Assembly: GCA_017482485.1 (NCBI GenBank)
Contig: JAFUMV010000055.1
Coordinates: 1-33,019 of the forward strand
DNA from: Lachnospiraceae bacterium
Lineage (GTDB): Bacteria; Bacillota; Clostridia; Lachnospirales; Lachnospiraceae
DNA: 33,019 nucleotides
Direction: 5' to 3'
Shown here: positions 8,545 through 15,917 of the stretch, in pieces
Position numbering within the stretch: the first letter of the stretch is position 1
Layout: the number at the start of each line of letters is the position of its first letter
Notes under the pieces: generated by a model
What the model was told of the DNA's origin: nothing
Database searches by the model: none
What the model saw: only the letters and a program-made list of their open reading frames with translations
Translations under genes and position numbers: made by a program

Positions 8545-9040
8545 CTTCCTGCACCTCGCATTCTTCCCATTTTTCTGCTGCAGATTCAGCTTTTTCTTTG
8601 TTTCCTTTTGTAAAAAAATGACCGATCCATACAAACAGCTTCCCGGCTGCCCAGACACAAAGACGCCCGATCTGCCAGCAAAGATAACAGCCGATCACCC
8701 CTGCACCAATCAGCATCAGGCATAAGCCCAGAAGTGCAAGGCCGCTGGCCGGGGCTGACGATATAAGAACAATTGCAAAGCCGATCCCTACCACTCCGCA
8801 GAACAGAATCATCGCCAGACATACCAGAACCGCCAGAACACAAAAGCCGATTCCCGCCAATACCGCCAGACCGGCGCAGGCCAATGCGGCCAGTATCATT
8901 ACAATTGCCGCCAAAATGCAGACAGCCACCGGAACCACTATAGGCAAGCTTAAAATCAGCAATACGATCCCGGCAATTTTCAGGCCCCGTTTTTTCCTGC
9001 AGTCACAGTTTGCACCCTGTGCATTTTCCATCTCACTCAT
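8534..9040 (-). CDS. Hydrophobic membrane protein preceding the DUF4097 gene
   Basis: 168 residues. A polar Cys-containing N-terminus and a basic RKKRGLK patch (about 15-21) are followed by an almost unbroken hydrophobic, Ala/Leu/Ile/Val/Gly-rich region to about 125, enough for three to four membrane spans. A second amphipathic segment (WQIGRLCVWAAGKLFVWIGHFF) and a charged tail (about 144-168) follow. It is similar in style and position to DUF1700-family proteins encoded beside DUF4097 proteins, but I cannot assign the family with certainty. The start is supported by GGAGG seven bases upstream. It overlaps the DUF4097 gene and shares its terminator, so the two products probably act together in the envelope. 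Confidence 0.65.
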   Translation of the reverse strand: MSEMENAQGANCDCRKKRGLKIAGIVLLILSLPIVVPVAVCILAAIVMILAALACAGLAVLAGIGFCVLAVLVCLAMILFCGVVGIGFAIVLISSAPASGLALLGLCLMLIGAGVIGCYLCWQIGRLCVWAAGKLFVWIGHFFTKGNKEKAESAAEKWEECEVQEDEA

Positions 9041-9087
9041 AATTTTTCCTCCGTTTGTTATTTTGAAAAAATCATAACCTGTGAAAA

Positions 9088-9134
9088 TAAAAAGGCCCTT
9101 CAGAAATCTTGAAAAGATTCCCGAAGGGTTTCTT
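9088..9134 (-). terminator. Terminator of the first LacI gene
   Basis: AAGGGCCT-type arm at 9091-9110 pairs with 9115-9134 (AATCTT/AAGATT and CCCTTC/GAAGGG), with a GAAA-containing loop. On minus the stem ends in GGCCTTTTTATTTT, a good U-tract. It isolates the LacI gene from the membrane-protein operon. Confidence 0.8.
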
Positions 9135-9182
9135 AATAAATTCTAAAACATATTTTTATGAGCGCTGATATTCTCATGGGGT

Positions 9183-10172
9183 TCATTCTGACATCTGCCT
9201 GGTAGTTCCTCTGGGCGAAGTTCGATAGCCCATTCTCACCTCTTTGCCGGCCGGTTTGCCCTCCAGAAGCTCCAGAAGAATTTTGGCAGCTTCCTGACCG
9301 CTTGTCCGATAATAAAAATGCACGCTGCTGAGTGCCGGCCGCATCATCTTTCCGTTTCCGGTATCTCCCACGCTGACCAGTGCGAGATCTTCCGGAATTC
9401 GCAGTCCGGCCTCCATAGCCCAGGCCATCACACCCAAAGCCATTGTATCCGTTGCCACAAAAACAGTATCCATTTTGGGATAGCGCTTTCTGAGTTCCAC
9501 AATTCCGTTATAGCCTTCTTCAGGAGTGAAACCGCATTCCACATATCGGCTTTCCTCCCACTCGATTCCCTGTTCCTTTAAAACATCCAGAAAGCCCCGC
9601 TTTCTTTCGCTTCCTACAGCCCAGTCCTTTTGTGTCACACCGATATATCCAATACTTTTGGCATTCACAAGCAGCATTTTTGTCGCTTCCCTGGCAGCAT
9701 TATAATCATCCTGATAGACACAGGAATATCCTTCCAGCTTCTCTCCCAAAATAACAATCGGTACCTGCAATGCCCTCATTGCGCGTTTATGCTCCGCTGT
9801 AAAAACCGTTCCGATCAAAACTATGCCGTCCACATGATTTTCCGCGAAAAGCTTCAGATACTCCACTTCTTCGCTCTCATGTCCTTCAGCATTGGCCAAA
9901 AGCATCTGAAAGCCTGCTTCCTTCAAAACATTTCCCACACCGGAAACCATATTGCTGATCGATTCGGAATTGAGTCTGGAAATGATCACGCCCACCTGTC
10001 TGGTTTTCTTCGTCCGCAGCGTCTGGGCCTGCGCGGATGGTTTATAACCGGTCTGTTCAATAACCTGCTGGATCCGTTCTCTCTTCTCTGCGCTGACATA
10101 ACCATCATTTAAATAACGGGATACCGTTGCTCGGGAAACCTCTGCCAGCTTTGCAATTTCGTTAATATTCAT
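9183..10172 (-). CDS. LacI/GalR family transcriptional regulator
   Basis: 329 residues. The N-terminal DNA-binding domain has the LacI helix-turn-helix INEIAKLAEVSRATVSRYLN (residues 3-22) and hinge helix region through about 58. The rest is a periplasmic-binding-protein-like sensor domain (VGVIISRLNSESISNMVSGV... , GIVLIGTVF, ...VFVATDTMALGVMAWAMEAGLRIPEDLALVSVGD) typical of sugar-responsive repressors; the overall style is close to ScrR-like sucrose repressors. The effector cannot be deduced. No transport or sugar-enzyme gene adjoins it: the M19 dipeptidase gene lies upstream on the same strand and the DUF4097 pair downstream. It has its own promoter and a palindrome over the start site, suggesting autoregulation. 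Confidence 0.9.
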   Translation of the reverse strand: MNINEIAKLAEVSRATVSRYLNDGYVSAEKRERIQQVIEQTGYKPSAQAQTLRTKKTRQVGVIISRLNSESISNMVSGVGNVLKEAGFQMLLANAEGHESEEVEYLKLFAENHVDGIVLIGTVFTAEHKRAMRALQVPIVILGEKLEGYSCVYQDDYNAAREATKMLLVNAKSIGYIGVTQKDWAVGSERKRGFLDVLKEQGIEWEESRYVECGFTPEEGYNGIVELRKRYPKMDTVFVATDTMALGVMAWAMEAGLRIPEDLALVSVGDTGNGKMMRPALSSVHFYYRTSGQEAAKILLELLEGKPAGKEVRMGYRTSPRGTTRQMSE

Positions 10173-10214
10173 GTCGTAACTCCGTAGTCAGGGTTTTCGC
10201 ATTTCCCAGGAATG

Positions 10215-10228
10215 TGAGATTGATCTCA
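10215..10228. promoter_or_regulatory. Putative LacI-family operator (autoregulation)
   Basis: A 14-bp palindrome, arms TGAGAT and ATCTCA around TG, lies just downstream of the -10 box of the LacI gene. It fits the general TGnnA...TnnCA shape of LacI-family operators, except that the usual central CG is TG. A repressor bound here would block its own transcription. Confidence 0.5.
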
Positions 10229-10234
10229 GGATCA

Positions 10235-10263
10235 AGTATATCATCCCAAACTCAAATTAGCAA
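10235..10263 (-). promoter_or_regulatory. Promoter of the first LacI gene
   Basis: On minus, -35 TTGCTA (10258-10263), 17-nt spacer, -10 TATACT (10235-10240). It lies in the short gap after the dipeptidase stop codon, so the regulator is probably transcribed separately from the dipeptidase gene. Confidence 0.65.
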
Positions 10264-10291
10264 GTTTGTTCTTCTCAAACAGCAGCATGGG

Positions 10292-11284
10292 TCAAAGAAC
10301 CTCTTTATACAGTCTCAGCACATTGCCGGAAAAAATCTTCTCTCTCTGCGCGGCACTAAATCCGCCCTTTGCCAGCGCATCATCTAAAAGCGGTAATTTA
10401 TCGCCTCCGGTCAGTTCGGCATGCGTGGTAATTCCGTCAAAATCGCTGCCAAGCCCCAGGCATTCGATTCCGCCCACATTGACGATATGTTTTGCATGAT
10501 CCACCACGGAAGAAATCGTTCCGGCAGGTCTGATTCCATTCTGAAAATCTTCCAGAAATTCGGAGCAGAAATTCAATCCGGTGACACCGCCCTTTTCAGC
10601 CAGGGCCCGAATCATTTCATCTGTCAGATTCCGCACATTTTTACAGACGGCTCTGGCATTGGAATGACTGGCTACAAAAGGCTTTTTCGTATATTTTACA
10701 ACATCCCAGAATCCTGCATCAGAAAGATGGGACACATCCACGATCATGCCCATTTTCTGCATTTCTTCCACAAAATCAATCCCCAGCTCTGTCAATCCCT
10801 TTTTGACTTCCGGCGTGGAATAATCCGGATCTGCCTCTATATTGTCAGACATCGGCGCATTGGGATGACCGATTTCATTGGGATAATTCCATGTCAATGT
10901 CATCATGCGCACACCGCGGTCATAAAATTTTCTTAATTTTTCCAGACTTCCCTTGCAAACACCGCCTTCTTCAATGGTGAGCATAGCAGAAATTTTTCCT
11001 TCTGCCCGATTTTTTTCTATATCTGCAAAGCTTCTCACCTGACTGATTCTGTCACCAAACTGCTTCATCTGTTCGTCAAAGCAATCCGCCAAAATCATGG
11101 CCTGCTCATATGGATCTGTCGGTCTGCCCAGATTGACAAACAGTGCAAAGTTCTGCAGCAGATAATCACCTGCTTCCATCTTATCCAGGCGAAGATGCAT
11201 ATCATTGTCAGCCAGTGTCCATCCTATTTTTTTATGTTCCAACAGCTCACTGATGGTATCACAATGCATATCCACTACTTTCAT
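10292..11284 (-). CDS. Membrane dipeptidase, peptidase family M19 (renal-dipeptidase-like)
   Basis: Zinc-dependent dipeptidase that typically hydrolyses dipeptides, often with a D-residue at the C-terminal position. In 330 residues: metal ligands H7 and D9 (DMHCDT), the bridging Glu at about 106 (TIEEGG), H186 (DVSHLSD), H207 (ASHSNA) and the GSDFDG motif near 275-280. No signal peptide is seen, so it is cytoplasmic despite the family name. The start at 11284 has AGGAGG seven bases upstream; the longer frame to 11302 would begin in front of that site. It is a single gene between yajC and the LacI gene. Inference: it could finish dipeptides produced by the cell-wall peptide operon at 16-26 kb, but it is not linked to it. 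Confidence 0.88.
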   Translation of the reverse strand: MKVVDMHCDTISELLEHKKIGWTLADNDMHLRLDKMEAGDYLLQNFALFVNLGRPTDPYEQAMILADCFDEQMKQFGDRISQVRSFADIEKNRAEGKISAMLTIEEGGVCKGSLEKLRKFYDRGVRMMTLTWNYPNEIGHPNAPMSDNIEADPDYSTPEVKKGLTELGIDFVEEMQKMGMIVDVSHLSDAGFWDVVKYTKKPFVASHSNARAVCKNVRNLTDEMIRALAEKGGVTGLNFCSEFLEDFQNGIRPAGTISSVVDHAKHIVNVGGIECLGLGSDFDGITTHAELTGGDKLPLLDDALAKGGFSAAQREKIFSGNVLRLYKEVL

Positions 11285-11360
11285 GTCAAATCCTCCTGTC
11301 ACTTTCCGAAAATCAGCGCCACAGCCCTTTTCTTTGGGTCAGCGCATTTATTTTGTGGAG

Positions 11361-11388
11361 AAAAAGACCCGACACAAAGCCGGGTCTT
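11361..11388 (-). terminator. Terminator of the tgt-yajC operon
   Basis: AAGACCCG (11364-11371) pairs with CGGGTCTT (11381-11388) across a 9-nt loop. On minus the stem ends GGGTCTTTTTC, giving a U-tract. It begins 13 nt after the yajC stop, so secD/secF, which often follow yajC, are not co-transcribed here. Confidence 0.85.
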
Positions 11389-11401
11389 CTAAAAGTTCTC
11401 A

Positions 11402-11710
11402 TCAATCTTCTGCTTTTTCTACCTGTGCGATAGCGCTCTTCTGCATGGGGATACGGCAGTTCTTATTGTTGCCGAATTCCACGATTACAGTGTCTTCTGT
11501 GATATCGATTACGATACCGTAAAATCCGCTGTTTGTCAGAATGCAATCACCGATCTCAAGAGTGGAAAGCATTGCGTTCATCTTCTTCTGTTCCTTCTTC
11601 TGGGGACGGTACAATGCGAAGTAGAAAAACGCACCGAAAATCACTACATACATGATAATCATCGGCACCATGCTCACTGTTTCTGTCGCCTCTGTCAATA
11701 AAATGCTCAT
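11402..11710 (-). CDS. yajC: YajC-family accessory subunit of the Sec translocase
   Basis: A 102-residue membrane protein with one N-terminal helix (MVPMIIMYVVIFGAFFYFALYRPQKKEQKK, about 14-43) whose RPQKKEQKK end is the YajC signature, followed by a small cytoplasmic beta domain (MNAMLSTLEIGDCILTNSGFYGIVIDITEDTVIVEFG). YajC binds SecDF/YidC and assists protein export. The open frame extends to 11815, but that part does not look like YajC; AGGAGG lies ten bases before the ATG at 11710. It follows tgt by 164 nt in the common tgt-yajC order. A GTACGC/GCGTAC hairpin at 11743-11759 lies just upstream. Confidence 0.92.
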   Translation of the reverse strand: MSILLTEATETVSMVPMIIMYVVIFGAFFYFALYRPQKKEQKKMNAMLSTLEIGDCILTNSGFYGIVIDITEDTVIVEFGNNKNCRIPMQKSAIAQVEKAED

Positions 11711-11874
11711 GCGGTCTGTTCCTCCTAAACTCATCCTTTCAAGTACGCCGCAAGCGTACCTGATGCCAAACGCGCAGCCCTCCCGTTTAAGCAGCATCTG
11801 CGCACCTTCGGCCATCCGCCGGACGTCTACAGTTCATCATACACAATATTTTGCATTCCGTCAAGTATTTTACC

Positions 11875-13020
11875 TTACTGTTCTCCCTGCAGCATGCCAT
11901 CGAGTTTGCGCTTTTTGTAGGCAGCAAATTCTCCATTGTCCAGAGCATTGCGGATTTCGGTCATCATGGTGTTGTAGAAATACAGGTTGTGAAGCACACA
12001 CAGGCGCATGCCCAGCATTTCTTTTGCCTTCAGCAGATGGCGGATATAGGCTCTGGAATATCGTCTGCAGGCCGGACACTGACATCCGGGTTCGATCGGG
12101 CGGTCATCCAGTTCATATTTTGCATTGAAAAGATTGATCTTCCCAAAATTTGTATACAGATGTCCGTGACGGCCGTTTCTGGTGGGATATACGCAGTCAA
12201 AGAAGTCCACACCGCGGTCCACTGACTCCAGAATGTTGGCAGGGGTGCCTACCCCCATCAGATACGTGGGTTTATCAAGAGGCAGATAAGGCACGGTTTC
12301 ATCCAGAACATGATACATTTCTTCGTGGGTTTCACCTACTGCCAGTCCGCCAACCGCATATCCGTCCAGATTCATTTCGGAAATCCGTTTTGCATGTTCA
12401 ATACGAATGTCTGTATAAACTGCCCCCTGATTGATGCCAAACAGGAGCTGGTTTTTGTTGATGGTGTCCTCCAGGCCGTTTAACCGGTTCATTTCTTTCT
12501 GACAGCGCTCCAGCCAGCGCGTGGTACGGGCAACGGAATTAATCACATAATCTCTTTCCGCCTTTGCCGGCGCACATTCGTCAAAAGCCATCGCTATGGT
12601 AGAGGCCAGATTGGACTGAATCCGCATGCTTTCTTCCGGTCCCATGAAGATCTTGTGTCCGTCAATATGGCAGCGGAACGTTACGCCCTCTTCCTTAATC
12701 TTTCTAAGACCGGCCAGGGAAAAGACCTGAAAACCGCCCGAATCAGTCAGAATCGGTTTGTTCCAGGACATAAACTTATGAAGGCCGCCGAACTGTTTGA
12801 TTTTATCATCGCCGGGACGCACATGCAGATGATAGGTGTTGGACAGTTCCACCTGCGTGCCGATCTGCTCCAGATCTTCTGTGGATACCGCGCCTTTGAT
12901 CGCCGCTACAGTTCCCACATTCATGAATACAGGGGTCTGAATTGTGCCGTGCACCGTCTCCACCACCGCGCGTTTGGCTCTGCCTTCCTGCTTTAATACC
13001 TGATATTTCATTTTTTCCAT
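11875..13020 (-). CDS. tgt: tRNA-guanine transglycosylase (queuine tRNA-ribosyltransferase)
   Basis: Exchanges guanine-34 in the anticodon of GUN tRNAs for preQ1 during queuosine synthesis. The 381-residue protein has the general acid/base D93 (LTDSGGFQVFS), the substrate pocket around MAFDECAP and GGLAVGE, the nucleophile D275 (FFDCVYPTRNGRHG) and the zinc site C313, C315, C318 and H344 (CQCPACRRYSRAYIRHL...LHNLYFY). The start at 13020 (MEKMKYQV) is chosen because GGAGG lies five to six bases upstream; the longer frame to 13065 would begin before that site. It is 32 nt downstream of an acyltransferase gene and upstream of yajC. queA, usually adjacent, is absent. Confidence 0.95.
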   Translation of the reverse strand: MEKMKYQVLKQEGRAKRAVVETVHGTIQTPVFMNVGTVAAIKGAVSTEDLEQIGTQVELSNTYHLHVRPGDDKIKQFGGLHKFMSWNKPILTDSGGFQVFSLAGLRKIKEEGVTFRCHIDGHKIFMGPEESMRIQSNLASTIAMAFDECAPAKAERDYVINSVARTTRWLERCQKEMNRLNGLEDTINKNQLLFGINQGAVYTDIRIEHAKRISEMNLDGYAVGGLAVGETHEEMYHVLDETVPYLPLDKPTYLMGVGTPANILESVDRGVDFFDCVYPTRNGRHGHLYTNFGKINLFNAKYELDDRPIEPGCQCPACRRYSRAYIRHLLKAKEMLGMRLCVLHNLYFYNTMMTEIRNALDNGEFAAYKKRKLDGMLQGEQ

Positions 13021-13052
13021 AAATTCCTCCATAGGGGCATACTGCTGCCCTC

Positions 13053-14168
13053 TTATCCTCTCCACATTTTTCTGAGCTTATCGTCAATTTTCAGAAAAAA
13101 GCCTCTCAGCTTTTCATTATTGTCAATCGGTGTAAACAGCTTCTGCCGCAACAGTTCCATCAACGTACAGACCGTATAAATCACGATAACCGTACCGATA
13201 CAGGCCGGCAGCAGATACCATTTGTCCAGCCAGTTATAAGCACAAACCTTATCCCATAAAGTTTCTCTGATATACAGATGATCATGGATCAGGTATACTC
13301 CAAATGCTGCTCCCGCAACCTTATTGATCATGTTTGCCGCTTTTCCCGGTTTAATTTCCAGATTCAGAAAAGCGATAAACCACAGGATAGCAGACAAACT
13401 CGACAGAATGGAACTGTAACTGAAAAATACGCTGTAGCCCCACATTAAATCATCCAGAATGCTGATTTTTCCAAGCGGTGTCTGCAAGAGAGCTTCGATC
13501 ACAAACCGGCTTAAAGGAATCAGCAAAGAAGCGCCGATTGCCCAAAGCAGCTTCTTTCCAAAATGACCATCGGGCTTGTAATACAGCTTCATATAAGCGC
13601 CGAACAGATATACCGTCAAAAACCAGCTGATGCTCACTCCCCCCGCCGTATTTAAGGCCGATGAATAATAAATGATGTTCGGCCAGACAGAAACCAGAAG
13701 AAAGCTCAGCGCCATGGCACATTCCAGCTGCCTTTTGGTCATGGCACGAATCAGCTTGTTTAAGATCGGAGAAAGCAGATACATCCCCACATACATGGAC
13801 ACAAACCAGTAAAAATCCGATGCGATTGGCAATACCGAAAACACCATGGTTTTCAATTCGTGCTCCACATCGGTAAAGGTCCAGAACAGTGCTGTAATTC
13901 CAAATGCATAAAAAAAGACCTGCCCGCCCATCTTCGCAATTTTCCACAAAGAAAACTTTGCATCGATCAGAAAGTAACTGCTGATCAGCAGATAAATTGT
14001 GATGCTGCCAAATCCCATGCCGAACAAAATCCACACGATATAATAGGAAACTGTTCCCTGCTTTGCAAAAGTGATCAGATCACCATGATTAGCCATGTGT
14101 ATTGTCACGATCATCAGCATCGTAATGATGCGCAAAAGTTCCAGATTAGCCTGTCTTACTTTTTTCAT
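13053..14168 (-). CDS. Acyltransferase family 3 membrane protein
   Basis: 371 residues with about ten predicted membrane helices. The N-terminal signature NLELLRIITMLMIVTIHMANHG carries the Arg (R13) and His (H23) expected of acyltransferase-3 proteins, which O-acetylate or O-acylate sugars of polysaccharides, peptidoglycan or teichoic acids at the membrane. The C-terminal part contains FGVYLIHDHLYIRETLW, another family landmark. The start is supported by CGGAGG upstream and by a strong extended -10 promoter. It is placed directly ahead of tgt (32-nt gap), so it may be the first gene of an acyltransferase-tgt-yajC transcript. Substrate unknown. Confidence 0.85.
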   Translation of the reverse strand: MKKVRQANLELLRIITMLMIVTIHMANHGDLITFAKQGTVSYYIVWILFGMGFGSITIYLLISSYFLIDAKFSLWKIAKMGGQVFFYAFGITALFWTFTDVEHELKTMVFSVLPIASDFYWFVSMYVGMYLLSPILNKLIRAMTKRQLECAMALSFLLVSVWPNIIYYSSALNTAGGVSISWFLTVYLFGAYMKLYYKPDGHFGKKLLWAIGASLLIPLSRFVIEALLQTPLGKISILDDLMWGYSVFFSYSSILSSLSAILWFIAFLNLEIKPGKAANMINKVAGAAFGVYLIHDHLYIRETLWDKVCAYNWLDKWYLLPACIGTVIVIYTVCTLMELLRQKLFTPIDNNEKLRGFFLKIDDKLRKMWRG

Positions 14169-14199
14169 GAAATCCTCCGATACTGCTGTAATTCATTTA

Positions 14200-14228
14200 A
14201 GTATAACAGATTCCCTTGTGTCCGTCAA
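14200..14228 (-). promoter_or_regulatory. Promoter of the acyltransferase(-tgt-yajC) operon
   Basis: On minus, -35 TTGACG (14223-14228), 17-nt spacer, -10 TATACT (14200-14205) preceded by TGT, giving an extended -10. The -35 overlaps the divergent plus-strand promoter at 14216-14244. Confidence 0.75.
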
Positions 14229-14244
14229 AAAAATGTTTTATACT
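14216..14244 (+). promoter_or_regulatory. Putative promoter for the aroC leader transcript
   Basis: -35 TTGTGT (14216-14221), 17-nt spacer, -10 TATACT (14239-14244). If used, the transcript begins near 14251 and has a 5' leader of about 400 nt before aroC. The leader includes a hairpin around 14284-14314 and the four-unit hairpin array at 14345-14573. A closer promoter cannot be excluded. Confidence 0.5.
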
Positions 14245-14344
14245 ATACAAAATGTGTGCAGCAGCTGTTTCTGCCCCTTGTCAGGCATTTCAGCCGCAGG
14301 GCACCTGAAAATGCAGCATAATATGGCTTACAGACTGCCGTTCC

Positions 14345-14573
14345 GGGGTATATACGGATATTTTCCTGCTAAATACCCCCAAAACAGCGTTTTGCGCCTG
14401 TTTCTTGCTTCCTTGGGGGCATATACGTTTGGAGTTTTCCACAATACCCTGCACTTACGCATTTTTCGGGGTATTTCAGGCAACTTCAGTGCCATATACC
14501 CCCAAAGCTGTGTTTATCGGCTCTTTTGCATGAAATTGGGGTATTTCTGACAATTCAAATTGTATATACCCCC
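14345..14573 (+). repeat. Four-copy hairpin array upstream of aroC
   Basis: Units at 14345-14380, 14415-14449, 14468-14503 and 14538-14573. Three read GGGGTAT...ATACCCCC with the two arms exactly 28 nt apart (start to start). The second unit keeps the 28-nt spacing but reads GGGGGCAT...AATACCCT and aligns better in the reverse orientation. Each encloses a different inner helix: GGA/TCC (14356-14366), TGGA/TCCA (14430-14441), GGCA/TGCC (14479-14493), ACAAT/ATTGT (14550-14563). Units 1-2 and 3-4 are about 70 nt apart and the pair repeats with a 123-nt period. The 481-nt gap between the acyltransferase gene and aroC contains no convincing gene, only this array, the two promoters and a hairpin near 14284-14314. 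Confidence 0.8.
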
Positions 14574-14649
14574 AGGAGCGCATTTCCTGTACGACTTATT
14601 CGGCTGGCATATTAACCTCTACATCACAAGCTGCAGAAAGGATACAATT

Positions 14650-15750
14650 ATGGCAGGCTCAACCTTTGGAAAATATTTTACAATCACCACCTGGGGAGAA
14701 TCCCACGGCAAGGCGCTGGGCGTCGTTGTGGATGGCTGTCCCGCAGGCCTTTCCCTCACCGAAAGTGACATCCAGGCCTATTTAAACAGAAGAAAACCCG
14801 GCTCCACTTCCATCTCAACCCCCAGAAAAGAATCCGATGAAGTGCAGATTCTTTCCGGCGTTTTTGAGGGTAAAACAACCGGCACACCCATCTCTTTGCT
14901 TGTGCCCAACACCTCCCAGCGCTCCGGTGATTATTCGGAAATCGCTTCCTACTACCGTCCCGGACACGCGGATTACACCTTTGATGAAAAATATGGATTT
15001 CGGGATTACAGAGGCGGCGGCCGCTCCTCCGGCAGAGAAACCATCGGCCGGGTTGCTTCCGGCGCAATTGCTGCAAAGATTTTAAAGGAACTTGGAATTG
15101 AAATCTGCGCTTATACCAAATCCATCGGCCCTGTTTCCATCGACATAAACCGCTTTGAAAAAGCTGCAATTCTGGAAACCCCCACTTCCATGCCCGACCG
15201 CACAGCCAGTCTGGAAGCGGAAGCATATTTAAAGGAATGCATGGCGAATAAGGATTCCTCCGGCGGCTGCATCGAATGTGTCATCACCGGCATGCCTGTA
15301 GGCATCGGAGAGCCGGTTTTTGACAAACTCAACGCACGTCTCTCCGCTGCGATCACGTCCATCGGCGCCGTAAAAGCTGTAGAATTCGGTGATGGTTTTA
15401 CTGTTGCGCAGGCAAAGGGTTCTCAGAACAATGATGCTTTTTACGCGGATGAAAGCGGTGTTCATAAAAAGACCAATCATGCCGGCGGTATTTTGGGCGG
15501 CATGAGCGACGGCGATCCGATCACGCTGCGGGCCTATGTAAAACCCACCCCTTCCATCTTCCAGGAACAGGAAACCATCGGCCGTGATCATGATAACAGA
15601 ACGGTACAGATCAAGGGCCGTCATGATCCCGTCATCGTTCCCAGAGCCGTTGTGGTGGTGGAATGTATGGCAGCGCTTGCTGTACTGGATCTGGTGATGG
15701 CAAATATGACATCCCGGTTGGATAAGATGATAGATTTTTACCGAAAATAA
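14650..15750 (+). CDS. aroC: Chorismate synthase
   Basis: Converts 5-enolpyruvylshikimate 3-phosphate to chorismate with reduced FMN, the last common step of aromatic amino acid synthesis. The 366-residue protein shows the family motifs TWGESHGKALGVVVDG (catalytic H19), the FRDYRGGGRSSGRETIGRVASGAIA signature, GGILGGMSDGDPI, and the C-terminal RHDPVIVPRAVVVVECMAA with the second active-site His. The frame is open back to 14560, but that extension is the translated hairpin repeat; AAAGGAT upstream of the ATG at 14650 and the MAGSTFGKYF N-terminus fix the start. It is monocistronic, with a long structured leader and a strong terminator. No other aro gene is in the window. Confidence 0.95.
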   Translation: MAGSTFGKYFTITTWGESHGKALGVVVDGCPAGLSLTESDIQAYLNRRKPGSTSISTPRKESDEVQILSGVFEGKTTGTPISLLVPNTSQRSGDYSEIASYYRPGHADYTFDEKYGFRDYRGGGRSSGRETIGRVASGAIAAKILKELGIEICAYTKSIGPVSIDINRFEKAAILETPTSMPDRTASLEAEAYLKECMANKDSSGGCIECVITGMPVGIGEPVFDKLNARLSAAITSIGAVKAVEFGDGFTVAQAKGSQNNDAFYADESGVHKKTNHAGGILGGMSDGDPITLRAYVKPTPSIFQEQETIGRDHDNRTVQIKGRHDPVIVPRAVVVVECMAALAVLDLVMANMTSRLDKMIDFYRK

Positions 15751-15765
15751 AGATGTCAGAGCGTT

Positions 15766-15810
15766 TGTCCGGGTCCCCGGACACAGTTGCTGTTTGCAGT
15801 AACCCGGATA
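15766..15810 (+). other. Alternative stem-loops in the aroC 3' region
   Basis: TGTCCGGG (15766-15773) pairs with CCCGGACA (15776-15783). The same strand can instead pair TCCGGGT with ACCCGGA near 15802-15808, enclosing GTTGCTG/CAGTAAC. These two foldings exclude each other. They lie between the aroC stop and its terminator. Confidence 0.4.
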
Positions 15811-15821
15811 CAACGTAAAAT

Positions 15822-15857
15822 CAGGGCAGTTTCCGCAAAGGAACTGCCCTGGTTTAT
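15822..15857 (+). terminator. Terminator of aroC
   Basis: CAGGGCAGTT...CC (15822-15834) pairs with GGAACTGCCCTG (15840-15851) with one bulged T and a GCAAA loop, followed by GTTTATT on plus. Confidence 0.8.
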
Positions 15858-15917
15858 TCATATTTAAAATATAATAACATCTGTTCCCTCACCCTCTCAG
15901 GAACATGATTGACAAGC

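Noticed and set aside
14095-14550. Open frame of 151 codons on plus with internal repeats (FRGIYGYF.../FRGISGNF...) upstream of aroC
   Set aside because: It starts inside the acyltransferase gene on the other strand, has no ribosome binding site, and its repeats are the translated hairpin array, whose 123-nt period happens to be a multiple of three.
14345-14573. CRISPR array
   Set aside because: Copies are degenerate, one is inverted, spacing is irregular (about 70, 52, 70 nt) and there are no cas genes.
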